From Virgibacillus sp. NKC19-3 (GTDB lineage: Bacteria > Bacillota > Bacilli > Bacillales > Amphibacillaceae), in assembly GCF_019837165.1 (NCBI RefSeq), contig NZ_JAGYHC010000001.1, forward strand, positions 2,666,001 through 2,730,000: DNA of 64,000 nt, written 5' to 3'. The translations under genes were made by a program, and so were the position numbers. Below the pieces are notes generated by a model, which worked only from the letters and a program-made list of their open reading frames with translations, did not search any database and was not told the DNA's origin. Shown piece after piece: positions 43,125 to 51,807 of the stretch. The first letter of the stretch is position 1. Every line of letters starts with the position of its first letter.

Positions 43125-44111
43125 TTGGCAGATAAAGTTTTTGATGTCACTATAATTGGCGCTGGTCCAACTGGTTTATTTACTGCTTTTTATGGTGGCA
43201 TGCGGCAAGCCAGTGTAAAAATAATTGAAAGTTTACCACATACTGGAGGGCAATTGACAGCCCTTTATCCAGAGAAAGATATATATGATGTAGCAGGATT
43301 TCCGAAAGTTCGCGCACAGGAGTTAGTCGATAATCTGGAGGAGCAGGCAAATTTGTTTGACCCAACCATCGTTTTAGAACAAGCAATAGAAAAGGTCGAA
43401 CGCCTAGAGGATGATGTATTAAAACTCATTTCCAACACAGGGGAGGCTCACTATACAAAGACGATTATTATCACAGCAGGTAATGGTGCATTTCAGCCAC
43501 GTCGTCTGAATATAGGGGAGTGTGATGAATTTGAAGGTGTAAATCTGCATTATCATGTAAAAGACATGAACCAATATAGCGGACAAAATGTTGCACTATT
43601 AGGTGGCGGTGACTCTGCGGTTGACTGGGCATTAATGCTGGAGCCAATCGCAGAAAAAGTCACACTTATTCATCGGCGGGACAAGTTCCGAGCACATGAA
43701 CACAGTGTTGAGAAGCTTATGTCCTCAAGCGTAAATATTTTAACACCTTATACACCTAAAGATATCGTTACAAGTGACAAGATTGATCAATTAATTTTAG
43801 AAGAGGTTAAGGGAGATAAAGAGATAGAACTCGAAGTCGATTCCGTCTTATGTAATTATGGATTTGTCTCCACCCTTGGACCAATCAAAGACTGGGGACT
43901 GGAAATCGAGAAAAACAGTATTGTAGTTAATACGAAAATGGAAACAAACATTCCCGGCATTTACGCAGCTGGTGATATTTGTACCTATGATGGAAAAGTT
44001 AAACTAATCGCAACCGGCTTTGGTGAAGGTCCTACAGCCATTAATAATGCCAAACAATACATTGATCCAAAAGCCCGAATTCAACCAAAACATTCAACAG
44101 CAATGTTCTAA
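43125..44111 (+). CDS. yumC: ferredoxin/flavodoxin-NADP+ reductase, thioredoxin-reductase type (YumC)
   Basis: A 328-residue homodimeric flavoenzyme, essential in B. subtilis, that passes electrons between NADPH and ferredoxin or flavodoxin. FAD motif [24 protein letters not shown] motif [17 protein letters not shown] and the [12 protein letters not shown] phosphate-binding loop are present; no CxxC. The start is TTG ([11 protein letters not shown]) after GGGGGG; an earlier in-frame TTG lies inside the ribosome site. It is clearly more conserved with B. subtilis YumC than its paralog at 5611-6624. Confidence 0.94.
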   Translation: MADKVFDVTIIGAGPTGLFTAFYGGMRQASVKIIESLPHTGGQLTALYPEKDIYDVAGFPKVRAQELVDNLEEQANLFDPTIVLEQAIEKVERLEDDVLKLISNTGEAHYTKTIIITAGNGAFQPRRLNIGECDEFEGVNLHYHVKDMNQYSGQNVALLGGGDSAVDWALMLEPIAEKVTLIHRRDKFRAHEHSVEKLMSSSVNILTPYTPKDIVTSDKIDQLILEEVKGDKEIELEVDSVLCNYGFVSTLGPIKDWGLEIEKNSIVVNTKMETNIPGIYAAGDICTYDGKVKLIATGFGEGPTAINNAKQYIDPKARIQPKHSTAMF

Positions 44112-44164
44112 ACGAAGAGCGTAGTTGACTGGTCAGAGACAGAGCTAGACAGCGAAGTCTAGAC

Positions 44165-44215
44165 GATAAAAAAGCTAGAGACTGGAATTTATGCCACCGT
44201 CTCTAGCTGCTTATC
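44165..44215 (+). terminator. terminator downstream of yumC
   Basis: AGCTAGAGAC and GTCTCTAGCT form a perfect 10-bp stem that can extend through flanking GATAA/TTATC, with a loop of about 16 bases. A T-rich stretch follows. It lies about 55 bp past the stop, after a smaller hairpin (GCTAGAC...GTCTAG) at 44142-44163. Confidence 0.75.
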
Positions 44216-44230
44216 TTTCACCCTACCAAA

Positions 44231-44263
44231 AAAGCTAGAACACCCTACAAGCATTCTAGCCCA
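44231..44263 (-). terminator. terminator downstream of the HesB-type gene
   Basis: On the minus strand GCTAGAA, a loop of about 15 bases, TTCTAGC and TTTTTT. It lies 9 bp past the stop and shares the AAAAAAGCTAGA word with the neighbouring yumC terminator. Confidence 0.8.
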
Positions 44264-44271
44264 TCTCATAC

Positions 44272-44628
44272 TTAGCAGTCACTTGGTGTTCCTGCTCTAT
44301 CTTTTGCTTTAAACGAAGAACCGCACCCGCACGATACAATCGCGTTTGGATTATCAATGCTGAATCCGCCGCCCATCATATTTTGTTTAAAGTCGATCGT
44401 CGTACCTTCGATGATCGGGATATCCTGATTATTCATGACAACAGGAATTCCATTAATTTCTTCAACTTTATCAAGCTCTTCATTGATCTCACTCTCGAAT
44501 CCCAATGCATATGATAATCCGCTACATCCACCGCCCTTAACTCCAAAGCGTAGACGAACATTGTCTGCTTCATCTTTCATCATTTCTTTAATTTGTTCAC
44601 CAGCACTATCTGTAATCGAAATAGACAT
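44272..44628 (-). CDS. yutM: A-type iron-sulfur cluster carrier (HesB/IscA family, YutM-like)
   Basis: A 118-residue HesB/IscA/ErpA-type protein that carries [Fe-S] clusters to target enzymes. The three conserved cysteines are present: one in VKGGGCSGLSYALGF and two in the C-terminal SCGCGSSF. The ATG follows GGAGGATCCG. In B. subtilis yutM lies in the same yum/yut neighbourhood. The extra C-terminal Cys (TPSDC) is not part of the family motif. Confidence 0.9.
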   Translation of the reverse strand: MSISITDSAGEQIKEMMKDEADNVRLRFGVKGGGCSGLSYALGFESEINEELDKVEEINGIPVVMNNQDIPIIEGTTIDFKQNMMGGGFSIDNPNAIVSCGCGSSFKAKDRAGTPSDC

Positions 44629-44750
44629 ACCACGGATCCTCCTCTTTCCATTAAATTATGTTCTTGTTACCTATAATTATACAAACCAGCATGAAACTGT
44701 TCAATCATTTGATACTATTTTTCAGAAAGAACCTTAGGGTTTATTATTGT

Positions 44751-45359
44751 TTAAACAAGATCAACCCGCATCCGAATCTTGTTCGCAATCCATAAAATGA
44801 GCCAGCATACGCCTACAGCGAGAAAGAGGTAAACAACATTAAAAACATATCCTAATAAACCTAAATATGTGAAACTCGTTATGAAAAGTCCCAACATCCC
44901 TCCGACCATAATAATAATCATATAGACCAAAAACGTTAATCCCCACTTTAAGACAGGGTGATTTAGTAATGTAAACATGGCAATAGTGATAGGTGCAAGC
45001 ACCATCATGGTTGCAAACTGTGTGGTCACGTGCATGAAAATATCCCCTAAAGAGGCGTCACCAATTCCGATTATTCTACCGAACGCTTCAAAAATCAACC
45101 AGAACGCACCGATAAAAATCAAAAAGAACGTTCTTGCTTGGAAAAATGTTTTCAGTGGCAGTGGTAAGGACAACATGAACCTTCTCGTTTGTTGTTTTTC
45201 ATCCATTTGCGTCAATGACACACCCATGATAAAAATCAATATCAACCCAGTCACCGAAGCGTCTGTGTAAAACAAAGCCCCTGCAAACGGTGCAAAAATC
45301 AACATAAAAAGCATAGCCCAGCGCATCAGCCAAAAATCCAGCTTCATCAGTGATATCAT
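44751..45359 (-). CDS. ABC-2 type transporter permease
   Basis: A 202-residue membrane protein with six predicted helices, one ABC-2-like permease half. Its start overlaps the stop of the ATPase gene upstream (ATGA), so the two form an operon and presumably one exporter. The MDEKQQTRRFMLSLPLPLKTFFQARTF loop after helix 2 is typical of YtrC/BcrB-like permeases. The substrate is unknown; family members export peptides, antibiotics or lipids. Confidence 0.8.
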   Translation of the reverse strand: MISLMKLDFWLMRWAMLFMLIFAPFAGALFYTDASVTGLILIFIMGVSLTQMDEKQQTRRFMLSLPLPLKTFFQARTFFLIFIGAFWLIFEAFGRIIGIGDASLGDIFMHVTTQFATMMVLAPITIAMFTLLNHPVLKWGLTFLVYMIIIMVGGMLGLFITSFTYLGLLGYVFNVVYLFLAVGVCWLILWIANKIRMRVDLV

Positions 45360-46132
45360 TCCGCGTCACCACTCAAGTAATAATCATGCAACTCCTCCAA
45401 CGTGGCCTGTCTCATACCTTCCTTAGCCGCTGCTTCTTTATGTATGGTACCATCTTCAGCCACAGCATGATTCGCCTGTAGGTCATCCACATCCCCATGA
45501 AGGAGGATTTCCCCTTTATCCATCAGCCAAACTGAAGTAGCGAGCTGCTCCATATCGGATAGAATATGAGATGAAAAAATAATCGTCGTCCCGTTCGTTT
45601 CATGCTCCTTTTGCAAGCGTGTAATCATTTGTTTTCTAGATTTGGTGTCCAAACCGGATGTCGGTTCATCAAGTAGTAACAGATTCGGATGGTGGGCAAG
45701 AGCTACTGCAATACCAGCTTTCATACGCATACCCCGAGAGAATTTTTTAATCTTTTTCTTTGTATCCACATCAAATTTTTCCAATAAGGAAAAGTAATAG
45801 GCATCATCCCAATCCGGGTAGACCTCACCCAAAAATGAAGCAAGTTTCGTTAAATGCATGTCCTCATACACGGATAAATCATCAAACACAAAACCTACAT
45901 CATGCTTCCAATCTTTTAATGACGGCGCCAAATCACCGTCTATATACCGATTAATCGTACCGCTCGTAGGCTGAATCAATCCGAGCACCAGCTGAATCAT
46001 CGTAGATTTTCCAGCACCGTTATTCCCAATAACACCTAGAATCTCGCCCTTTTCTATTGTCATTTCGGGAATACTCAGCATAAATGCATCCCTTTGCTTT
46101 GTCACTTCTTCAAACTGCAAATTCACAGGCAT
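45356..46132 (-). CDS. ABC transporter ATP-binding protein (YtrB/BcrA-like)
   Basis: A 258-residue ABC ATPase. Walker A GNNGAGKST lies at about residues 36-44, the signature is the FSRGM variant (KKFSRGMRMKAGIA) near 135, and Walker B NLLLLDEPTSGLD follows; the D-loop and H-loop (FSSHIL) are present. The FSRGM signature is usual in YtrB-type exporters. The C-terminal 50 residues look regulatory. First gene of a two-gene operon. No GntR-type regulator gene is adjacent. Confidence 0.87.
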   Translation of the reverse strand: MPVNLQFEEVTKQRDAFMLSIPEMTIEKGEILGVIGNNGAGKSTMIQLVLGLIQPTSGTINRYIDGDLAPSLKDWKHDVGFVFDDLSVYEDMHLTKLASFLGEVYPDWDDAYYFSLLEKFDVDTKKKIKKFSRGMRMKAGIAVALAHHPNLLLLDEPTSGLDTKSRKQMITRLQKEHETNGTTIIFSSHILSDMEQLATSVWLMDKGEILLHGDVDDLQANHAVAEDGTIHKEAAAKEGMRQATLEELHDYYLSGDAE

Positions 46133-46305
46133 ACGTTCACCTCTTCTTTTCCTATATATATGTATTAGACTAATTAAAGTAAATTACGAAGTATTTAAAA
46201 TATTTCTTCTGCGTTGTATATAAATCTATTTTCTCTTTAACATTTTCTTCTCATTTTATCCTCCATTCTCTCCCTTAAAGGCTTTGCATCTATGAATGAA
46301 ATTAA

Positions 46306-46494
46306 TTATCTTTCGTTATCATTTTCATCTTCTTCCGGCGGTAGCTTTTCCAACATCACTAGTATAAATGTTGCTATCGGGCCAAAAAACAAAGATAGGA
46401 AAAACCAATTAAGACCCGATCTGTTTTTTCCTTGAGCTAATCCGGCGTTAATAAGGGTTAGCGTTCCCCAACCAACAAAATATTGCTCTTCCAC
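46306..46494 (-). CDS. small two-helix membrane protein, unknown
   Basis: A 62-residue protein starting with GTG six bases after AGGAGG. A short polar head with LTLINAGLAQGKNRSGLNWF is followed by one strong helix (FFLSLFFGPIATFILVML) and an acidic tail (EEDENDNER). I recall similar proteins scattered through Bacillales without function. First member of a run of small membrane-protein genes and pseudogenes up to 50 kb. Confidence 0.65.
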   Translation of the reverse strand: MEEQYFVGWGTLTLINAGLAQGKNRSGLNWFFLSLFFGPIATFILVMLEKLPPEEDENDNER

Positions 46495-46571
46495 GCTAAT
46501 CCTCCTTTGAATCTATATTCTTGAAACTTACTATTTAAAAAAGTTGATATACTTCTCTCTGCTGCTTATCT

Positions 46572-46838
46572 TTATAAAAAAGGATAAAGTAATGTAACGA
46601 CACAGAACAAAACAGGAAACAAACTAAGCAGGAGTATGGGAGTAATATCAAAAAAGATGCTGATAAGGAGCGGTGACAAGACGATAAAAGTTAATAAACT
46701 GTTTCTGATTCTTGATTTAGGTGTTTCATATTGTTTTTCCCCGCAATCAGGACATATCATTGCCGGATCCAGCGTGAAAGACGTTTTCAACATTTGCTTC
46801 CAGGTCCGAATATGGCCACAGTTTTCACAAGTTGGCAT
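46572..46838 (-). CDS. CxxC-20-CxxC membrane protein (TIGR04104-like), copy 1
   Basis: An 88-residue protein with an N-terminal two-CxxC module, MPTCENCGH ... MICPDCGEKQY, with about 20 residues between the pairs, followed by two membrane helices. This matches the cxxc_20_cxxc family of Bacillales. The Cys module probably binds Zn at the cytosolic face. It is a paralog of 48551-48850; the two bracket two pseudogenes. Function unknown. Confidence 0.78.
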   Translation of the reverse strand: MPTCENCGHIRTWKQMLKTSFTLDPAMICPDCGEKQYETPKSRIRNSLLTFIVLSPLLISIFFDITPILLLSLFPVLFCVVTLLYPFL

Positions 46839-46935
46839 CTTTTAATCTCCCTTGTTTTCTATGCTATCAGATTGACCCGCTCTTTTTAAGAACAAAATGC
46901 TAGTTCTCTTTTTAGACCCTATTTTAAAAACGAAT

Positions 46936-47979
46936 CTACAACACACTGGGTTCCATAAGCATTATTCGCTTTTCCTCACAATTTACTTCAACTGGAACCC
47001 CTAATGGAAGAATTGACATTGGATCTGTATGTCCGAAATCAAAATTACTAATTATAGGTAGATCATATTGATTAAATTCCTGTTGAATAACACTTGTTAT
47101 TACATTATCTAATTGATCCCTTTCTTGAGGTGAGTAATCTCTAGCCCTGCCGAAAATAAGTCCTCGTATACGTTCAAAAATTCTTTGAACACCATAATTT
47201 CTTAGCATCCGTTTTATTTGATTAACTGTAGTTGTTCCTTCGCCATTCTCTAAAAAAAGAACCTTATCATCAAAGAATTCATCTTCAGGAAAATATGTTG
47301 TACCTTTCATCATTTCAAAAACTTCAATATTACCTCCGAACAATCTTCCGCTTTTTATACCGTCACCTTGTAACCATTTCCATCCCTCGGTATTTTGGTT
47401 TTTTTCATTGATTTTTCCTATATTATCTGTATTAGACCAGTCCGGGTAACCTTGCGACCAATAATCGAAAGGAGAGTATTCATACTTATGATGTGGCTGA
47501 AACAACAAATCTACAACGTGTCTTTTATAAAGAGGATCCAAGTTTCTAATTTGAGAAATTCCTGCCATAACAGTAGGTCCATAAAAGGTAACTAATCCTA
47601 ATTGATTTAAATATGCTAGAAATGTTGTATTATCCGATGAACCAATAACAACTTTGGGATTTCTAAGTATAAGTTCCTTGTCTAAATAAGGAAGTATTCT
47701 TATGGCATCATCCCCACCGATTGAACAAAAGATACCTTTGATGTTTGGATCTGCAAAAGCTTGATTGAGATCTTCTGCCCTTTGTTTTGGATTATTATAA
47801 AGCCGTTCCGGAGCCGCGCGTACAGTACTCATTTCTTTAACGTTCAAATTAAATTCTTCCTGCAAAACACTTATTCCATAATTGAAAATATGTGGAAACA
47901 AATTAGGTAAACCTGTTTAGGGAGATATTACTGCAACTGTATCTCCTGGAATTAAACGTTGTGGAGTGGTAAACTTCAT
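46936..47979 (-). pseudogene. S66 LD-carboxypeptidase / MccF-like gene with an in-frame stop
   Basis: From the ATG at 47979 (after AAAGGATG) the frame reads MKFTTPQRLIPGDTVAVISP, then a TAA at 47917-47919, then TGLPNLFPHIFNYG and on without further break to 46936. Family members read GDTVAxxSPSxGLP here, so the stop replaces a Ser-like codon; it is a substitution, not a frameshift. The rest is intact, with nucleophile Ser in IGSSDNTTFL, a Glu in LFLENGEGTT and His in DFGHTDP. A TTG at 47901 could restart translation but would lose the first beta strand. MccF-type enzymes cleave microcin C-like nucleotide peptides; LdcA types trim muropeptides. Confidence 0.82.
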
Positions 47980-48072
47980 TTTTAATCATCCTTTTATCAA
48001 TAATTAATATTCGGTGTGACCGGTTCAAGAACGGAATAATTCACACACCAAAATTGCCCCTCCGTTAAATTG

Positions 48073-48468
48073 TTAAGGTGCTACAAGTTCCACCTTTATC
48101 CTATCAGGGTCTTCAAAGTAAACTGCGTAATGGTCATCTCCCCCAGCGAATGGGTGATCATTTGTATAAAGGATCGTAATTCCTTTATCTACCAATTTCT
48201 TTGTTATATTATCGACGTGTTGCCGTGAGTCTGCGAAAAATGCTAGGTGATTAAGACCGACTCGACGTCTATGATATGAAACATCCAAAAACTTTTCCTC
48301 CGTTTGTACAAAGACGATATAGGTATCTCCTAACTTCCAGCTTTGCCCACCATCCCATTTCTAAAATGTGTTATATCCAAGTTCTTCGAGGAACCATCCC
48401 CACAATTCAGTTGACTTTTTTAGATCTGAAACGTATATTTCAATGTGATGCAGTAATCCTTTAGGCAA
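48073..48468 (-). pseudogene. VOC-family gene with an amber stop
   Basis: From the TTG at 48468, after GGAGG, the frame reads MPKGLLHHIEIYVSDLKKS, then ELWGWFLEELGYNTF, then TAG at 48361-48363, then KWDGGQSWKLGDTYIVFVQT and VGLNHLAFFAD to 48073, all in one frame. A CAG-to-TAG change explains the stop, since family members have FQKW there. The intact product would be a 131-residue glyoxalase/dioxygenase-superfamily protein. A truncated 71-residue product from an internal start is unlikely to fold. Confidence 0.82.
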
Positions 48469-48550
48469 GAATCAACCTCCTTATTACGTTTCAAAGTAAT
48501 CTCCCAAAAGAAGCGCATTTATTCCATCCATTGCGCATGATTAGAAACAA

Positions 48551-48850
48551 TCACCAAAGCGGTTCTTCTTTATTAGATAGTTCAATAAAAAAAGGATACG
48601 TCACGAGAAAAAGTGGTAATACACTTATTATAACAAAGAAAAAAATGTATGAAGGTCCAAAGAAAAGATTACTAAGCATGAATAATGCGATTATGATAAA
48701 AGTAATTATTGTACTTCTTGTTCTTGTACGCGGAGTAATATATTGTTTTTCCTCACAATAGGGACACGTCATCCCACCACCTAGTGTAAAAGATTTCTTA
48801 AAGGTTTGTTTCCAACTCCATTTATGATGACAATTCTGACAGGTTGGCAT
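48551..48850 (-). CDS. CxxC-20-CxxC membrane protein (TIGR04104-like), copy 2
   Basis: A 99-residue protein with MPTCQNCHHKWSWKQ, then MTCPYCEEKQY, the same two-CxxC module as 46572-46838, and two membrane helices in the second half. The ATG follows AAAGGGG. The open frame is intact despite lying among pseudogenes. Probably Zn-binding; function unknown. Confidence 0.78.
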   Translation of the reverse strand: MPTCQNCHHKWSWKQTFKKSFTLGGGMTCPYCEEKQYITPRTRTRSTIITFIIIALFMLSNLFFGPSYIFFFVIISVLPLFLVTYPFFIELSNKEEPLW

Positions 48851-48874
48851 GTTAATACCCCTTTCCTTAAAAGG

Positions 48875-49087
48875 TTAATATGAAGTATATAACTCATCTT
48901 TTCTCCAGACTTTTAATAAGTCGTATAAGCCAATATAATACGATCCAAGGTAGAATAAATTTTGTCGCCCTTCTATCAAACTTGGAACTACAGTTGATGT
49001 GTTTACTCCGATAAATTCCAGAACAAACCAAAGTACCAATATAAGTGCTATATCAATGATTATATTTATAATTGACCTCTTATCAAT
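48875..49087 (-). pseudogene. small membrane-protein gene without a start codon
   Basis: In one frame directly after the DUF4083-like stop, the sequence reads IDKRSIINIIIDIALILVL and on through WFVLEFIGVNTSTVVPSL to YYIGLYDLLKVWRKDELYTSY and a TAA at 48875. There is an AAGAGG at the right distance but no ATG, GTG or TTG in frame after it; ATA codons stand where a start would be. The protein-like pattern (two helices, charged end) suggests a lost start codon. It could also be a chance open frame. Confidence 0.45.
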
Positions 49088-49203
49088 TTATTTAGAATGT
49101 TTAGTCATAACGCGAAAAACCGACACAATTAATACAATGGTTAAAATTAGAACCGCAAAATAACAAGTTGGAGTATCATATCGCCCCAAATGATTTCATT
49201 CAT
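49088..49203 (-). pseudogene. frameshifted DUF4083-like small membrane protein gene
   Basis: The ATG at 49203 follows GGGGG and reads MNEIIWGDMILQLVI; after that the phase is lost. One frame over it continues FAVLILTIVLIVSVFRVMTKHSK and stops at 49088. Adding one T to the T4 run restores a 38-residue protein of the DUF4083 pattern (GD.I.QL...I.L..I...R). Its ATG overlaps the stop of the 25-codon frame upstream. Confidence 0.55.
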
Positions 49204-49277
49204 ATATAACAACCCCCTCGTCTGTCATGTTCACTTAACATCTCAATTTCTCGAATAATTTTCTCCGGCATAGACAT
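49200..49277 (-). CDS. 25-residue peptide frame coupled to the DUF4083-like gene
   Basis: The ATG at 49277 follows TGGAGGTGA and encodes MSMPEKIIREIEMLSEHD and seven more residues. Its TGA overlaps the next ATG (ATGA), an arrangement typical of coupled genes. The start resembles the opening helix of small antitoxin-like or DUF2281-type proteins, so it could be a truncated gene. Weakly supported. Confidence 0.35.
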   Translation of the reverse strand: MSMPEKIIREIEMLSEHDRRGGCYI

Positions 49278-49526
49278 GTCATTCACCTCCATTAAGATAT
49301 AATCTCATAATATCTTATAATTGCGTCAACATAAATTGTTCAATAGCTCTGATAACCGAGGGTCTGATAGCGCAACTTTCATATCAAATGATTTTTCGTA
49401 GCTGAGTCATCAAAAGCACAAGTCACACTTGCTGATATCGACAACCATGTGAATATTGTTTGGGTGTTAATAAAGTTTCACAGCTTACCCATTAGGATGA
49501 ATGTAGCTGCTAAACTAAAATGCATC

Positions 49527-49990
49527 TTAATTTGCCTGTCCAAATGCTTTTGTTTTAATATTTTTCTTATCAAGAAAATCTACTATTTTTGCCTGTCCCT
49601 TTCCATTCTCCACATCAGCTTGATCCATTGTGGATGTAATGTTTATTTCAGGAAATTCACCTTTACTTGCATCTTTCATAAAATCATTAAACATCTCGTC
49701 CATTTCATAAAGCATCTCATTTAAAGTGGTAATGTACTAGCTAATTCTTTCAGATTCTACTCGAAACTCTTCAGGCAACGTATTATTTGAGATATAGTCA
49801 GAAAAATTTTTCTCGTCATTTTCTTTAGTAAGTTCGGTGATTTTAACCTTTCTAATTCATTCTCATTTAATTCTTTCTCTTCATACATAGCAACTTGAAA
49901 TAAATAATTTACTCAACTGGCGGACTTTTTCACCGGATTTCTGAATATCCAAAAATTGTAAGGAACTGTTTCAATCCCTTACATCATAAA
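49527..49990 (-). pseudogene. multiply broken gene for an acidic protein (possibly DUF4030-like)
   Basis: Protein-like segments lie in order on the minus strand but in different phases: LDIQKSGEKVRQLSKLF (about 49885-49960), MYEEKELNENELE, then VKITELTKENDEKNFSDYIS and NNTLPEEFRVESERIS, an amber TAG at about 49738, and YITTLNEMLYEMDEMFNDFMKD to KTKAFGQAN ending at 49527. At least two frameshifts and one stop (probably CAG to TAG) are needed to explain it. The family is uncertain. Confidence 0.6.
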
Positions 49991-50029
49991 CCTTATAACT
50001 TCTAAATTTGTTCATTCCATGCATCCCTA

Positions 50030-50359
50030 TTAATCCTGCAACCCAACACCATGTTTATCTAGCTCTTTGTAGATCGTTTTCAATCGTGGTATTCCCTCTG
50101 CAACCATTTCTTCATTCACAAATACGATTGGATAAAATAAGTCTTCTTCCACAATCCGTGCCACAAATTGTTGATGTTTCTCTTCGTTTGGAGGATGATC
50201 AATATCAACATATTCATATTCGATTACATCGTCATCATACTTTCGTCCAATGGCAGCTTGAAGCCATTCATAGGTATCTTTTGAACCTGGCGCACCGACA
50301 CAGCTCGCGCAGATTTGCTCTGCACCATATATGGTAATCACAACTTTCGTCTTTCCCAT
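50030..50359 (-). CDS. yuzD: YuzD-like (DUF1462) thioredoxin-fold protein
   Basis: A 109-residue protein with the pattern ITIYGAEQICASCVGAPGS (Cys-17 and Cys-20) followed by a thioredoxin-like beta-alpha arrangement (VIEYEYVDIDHPPNEEK, LFYPIVFVNEEMVAEG). In B. subtilis yuzD lies next to yutI, as here. A disulfide-exchange or Fe-S-related role is suggested by the CxxC and by the divergent NifU-like neighbour, but is unproven. Confidence 0.87.
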   Translation of the reverse strand: MGKTKVVITIYGAEQICASCVGAPGSKDTYEWLQAAIGRKYDDDVIEYEYVDIDHPPNEEKHQQFVARIVEEDLFYPIVFVNEEMVAEGIPRLKTIYKELDKHGVGLQD

Positions 50360-50510
50360 TTTGAACTCCCCCTTTTTAGTTACTTTTATTTTACATAATC
50401 TTTATAAAGAGGTAAAATATAATTAACTGGAGTATATGTTATTTAAGTATTAGATAGATTTTTCTACAAATATCCTTTATAATTAGTATCTGGAAGGGAG
50501 AAGATGAATA

Positions 50511-50735
50511 ATGGAAGAACAAGTACAAGAGGTAATCACCAAGCTTCGTCCATTCTTACTGCGTGATGGTGGGGATGTAGAATTAGTTGATGTTGATGAT
50601 GATGGCATTGTTCTTATTCGTCTCATGGGTGCCTGTGGTAATTGCCCAAGTTCTACAATTACGTTAAAAGCTGGAATTGAGCGTGCACTAATGTCTGAAG
50701 TACCTGGCGTTAAGGAAATCGAACAAGTATTTTAA
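50511..50735 (+). CDS. yutI: NifU C-terminal-domain Fe-S scaffold/carrier YutI
   Basis: A 74-residue Nfu-type protein. The cluster-binding pair is Cys-42 and Cys-45 in [15 protein letters not shown]; the N-terminus [16 protein letters not shown] is the usual NifU_C start. The ATG follows GGAAGGGAGAAG. It delivers [4Fe-4S] clusters to apo-enzymes. Length matches B. subtilis YutI. Confidence 0.93.
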   Translation: MEEQVQEVITKLRPFLLRDGGDVELVDVDDDGIVLIRLMGACGNCPSSTITLKAGIERALMSEVPGVKEIEQVF

Positions 50736-50779
50736 TAGTAGAAAACCTAGTTTATCAACAAAGCATAACACATATAAAT

Positions 50780-50816
50780 AAAGCAGACAGTTTTTAGAAA
50801 AACTGTCTGCTTTTTG
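50780..50816. terminator. bidirectional terminator between yutI and the dehydrogenase
   Basis: AAAGCAGACAGTTTTT and AAAACTGTCTGCTTT make a perfect long stem with a tiny loop, flanked by A and T runs. It lies 4 bp past the leftward dehydrogenase stop. Confidence 0.92.
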
Positions 50817-50820
50817 TTTT

Positions 50821-51783
50821 TTACACAGGCGTCTTCGGAGCATTTCCAGAAAAAACTGCTGCAATATTATCCAGGCACAGATTTAGCATCGCTGATCGGG
50901 TTTCTCCTGTAGATGAACCGATATGTGGTAGACATACAGTATTATCCAATTGAACGAGGGAATGATTTGCTTGGATCGGTTCTTCTGTATAGACATCAAG
51001 CCCAGCTGCTTGTATCTGATTTGTCTGTAATGCCTCAAATAACGCGTCTTCATCAACCGTAGCACCACGTGATGCATTAATGAAAATAGCGGATGATTTC
51101 ATTTGCTCAAATGCGTAGCGGTCAAATATTTGTTCTGTTTCCTTCGTCAATGGCACGAGGGAAAGAACAAAATCAGATACCGTCAACAGTTCGTTGAAAT
51201 CAGCATAGGTTGCCTGCAGCTCTTTTTCCGTTTCATAATGCCGTGAACGATTATGATATAATATCGACATGCCAAAACCCTTCGCACGTCTGGCAACTGC
51301 TTCACCAATTCTTCCCATCCCGACGATTCCGATTGTTTTATGATGAATATCAGATCCTGCAAGTAAATAAGGTGCCCAATTTTTCCATAAATCTTTTTTA
51401 ATATAGCTGTCTGCCTCCACGATACGTCTTGCAGTCGCCATCAATAAAGCAAATGTTAAGTCGGCAGTTGTTTCCGTTAACACATCCGGTGTATTCGTCA
51501 CAGTGATACCGCGGTCTTTGGCTGCTGCCACATCAATATTGTCGTAACCAACTGCCAAGTTTGCAACAACTTTCATTTGGTTTGCAACATTCAAAAGCGC
51601 TTCATCAATGTTATCGCTTAACATGCACAACAAACCATCTGCACGTTCGACTTCTTTTAGCAAAATATCCCTTGGTACTGGTTCATCTGCTTTTTCCCAC
51701 ATTTTAAAATCAAATTGGTCTGCATATGGATGGATGATTGCATCTGGGATTTTTCTCGTAATATAAATGTATGGCTTCGTCAT
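50821..51783 (-). CDS. D-2-hydroxyacid dehydrogenase (glyoxylate/hydroxypyruvate reductase type)
   Basis: A 320-residue NAD(P)-dependent dehydrogenase. The nucleotide loop is IGIVGMGRIGEAVA; the catalytic Arg, Glu and His are in FINASRGATVDE, LDVYTEEPI and CLPHIGSSTGE. It looks most like B. subtilis YvcT and the GyaR/GhrB group that reduces glyoxylate and hydroxypyruvate. The ATG lies just after a GAGGGG site. Substrate choice within the family is not certain. Confidence 0.88.
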   Translation of the reverse strand: MTKPYIYITRKIPDAIIHPYADQFDFKMWEKADEPVPRDILLKEVERADGLLCMLSDNIDEALLNVANQMKVVANLAVGYDNIDVAAAKDRGITVTNTPDVLTETTADLTFALLMATARRIVEADSYIKKDLWKNWAPYLLAGSDIHHKTIGIVGMGRIGEAVARRAKGFGMSILYHNRSRHYETEKELQATYADFNELLTVSDFVLSLVPLTKETEQIFDRYAFEQMKSSAIFINASRGATVDEDALFEALQTNQIQAAGLDVYTEEPIQANHSLVQLDNTVCLPHIGSSTGETRSAMLNLCLDNIAAVFSGNAPKTPV

Positions 51784-51807
51784 TTTTGAACACCCCTCAA
51801 ACGTTTG

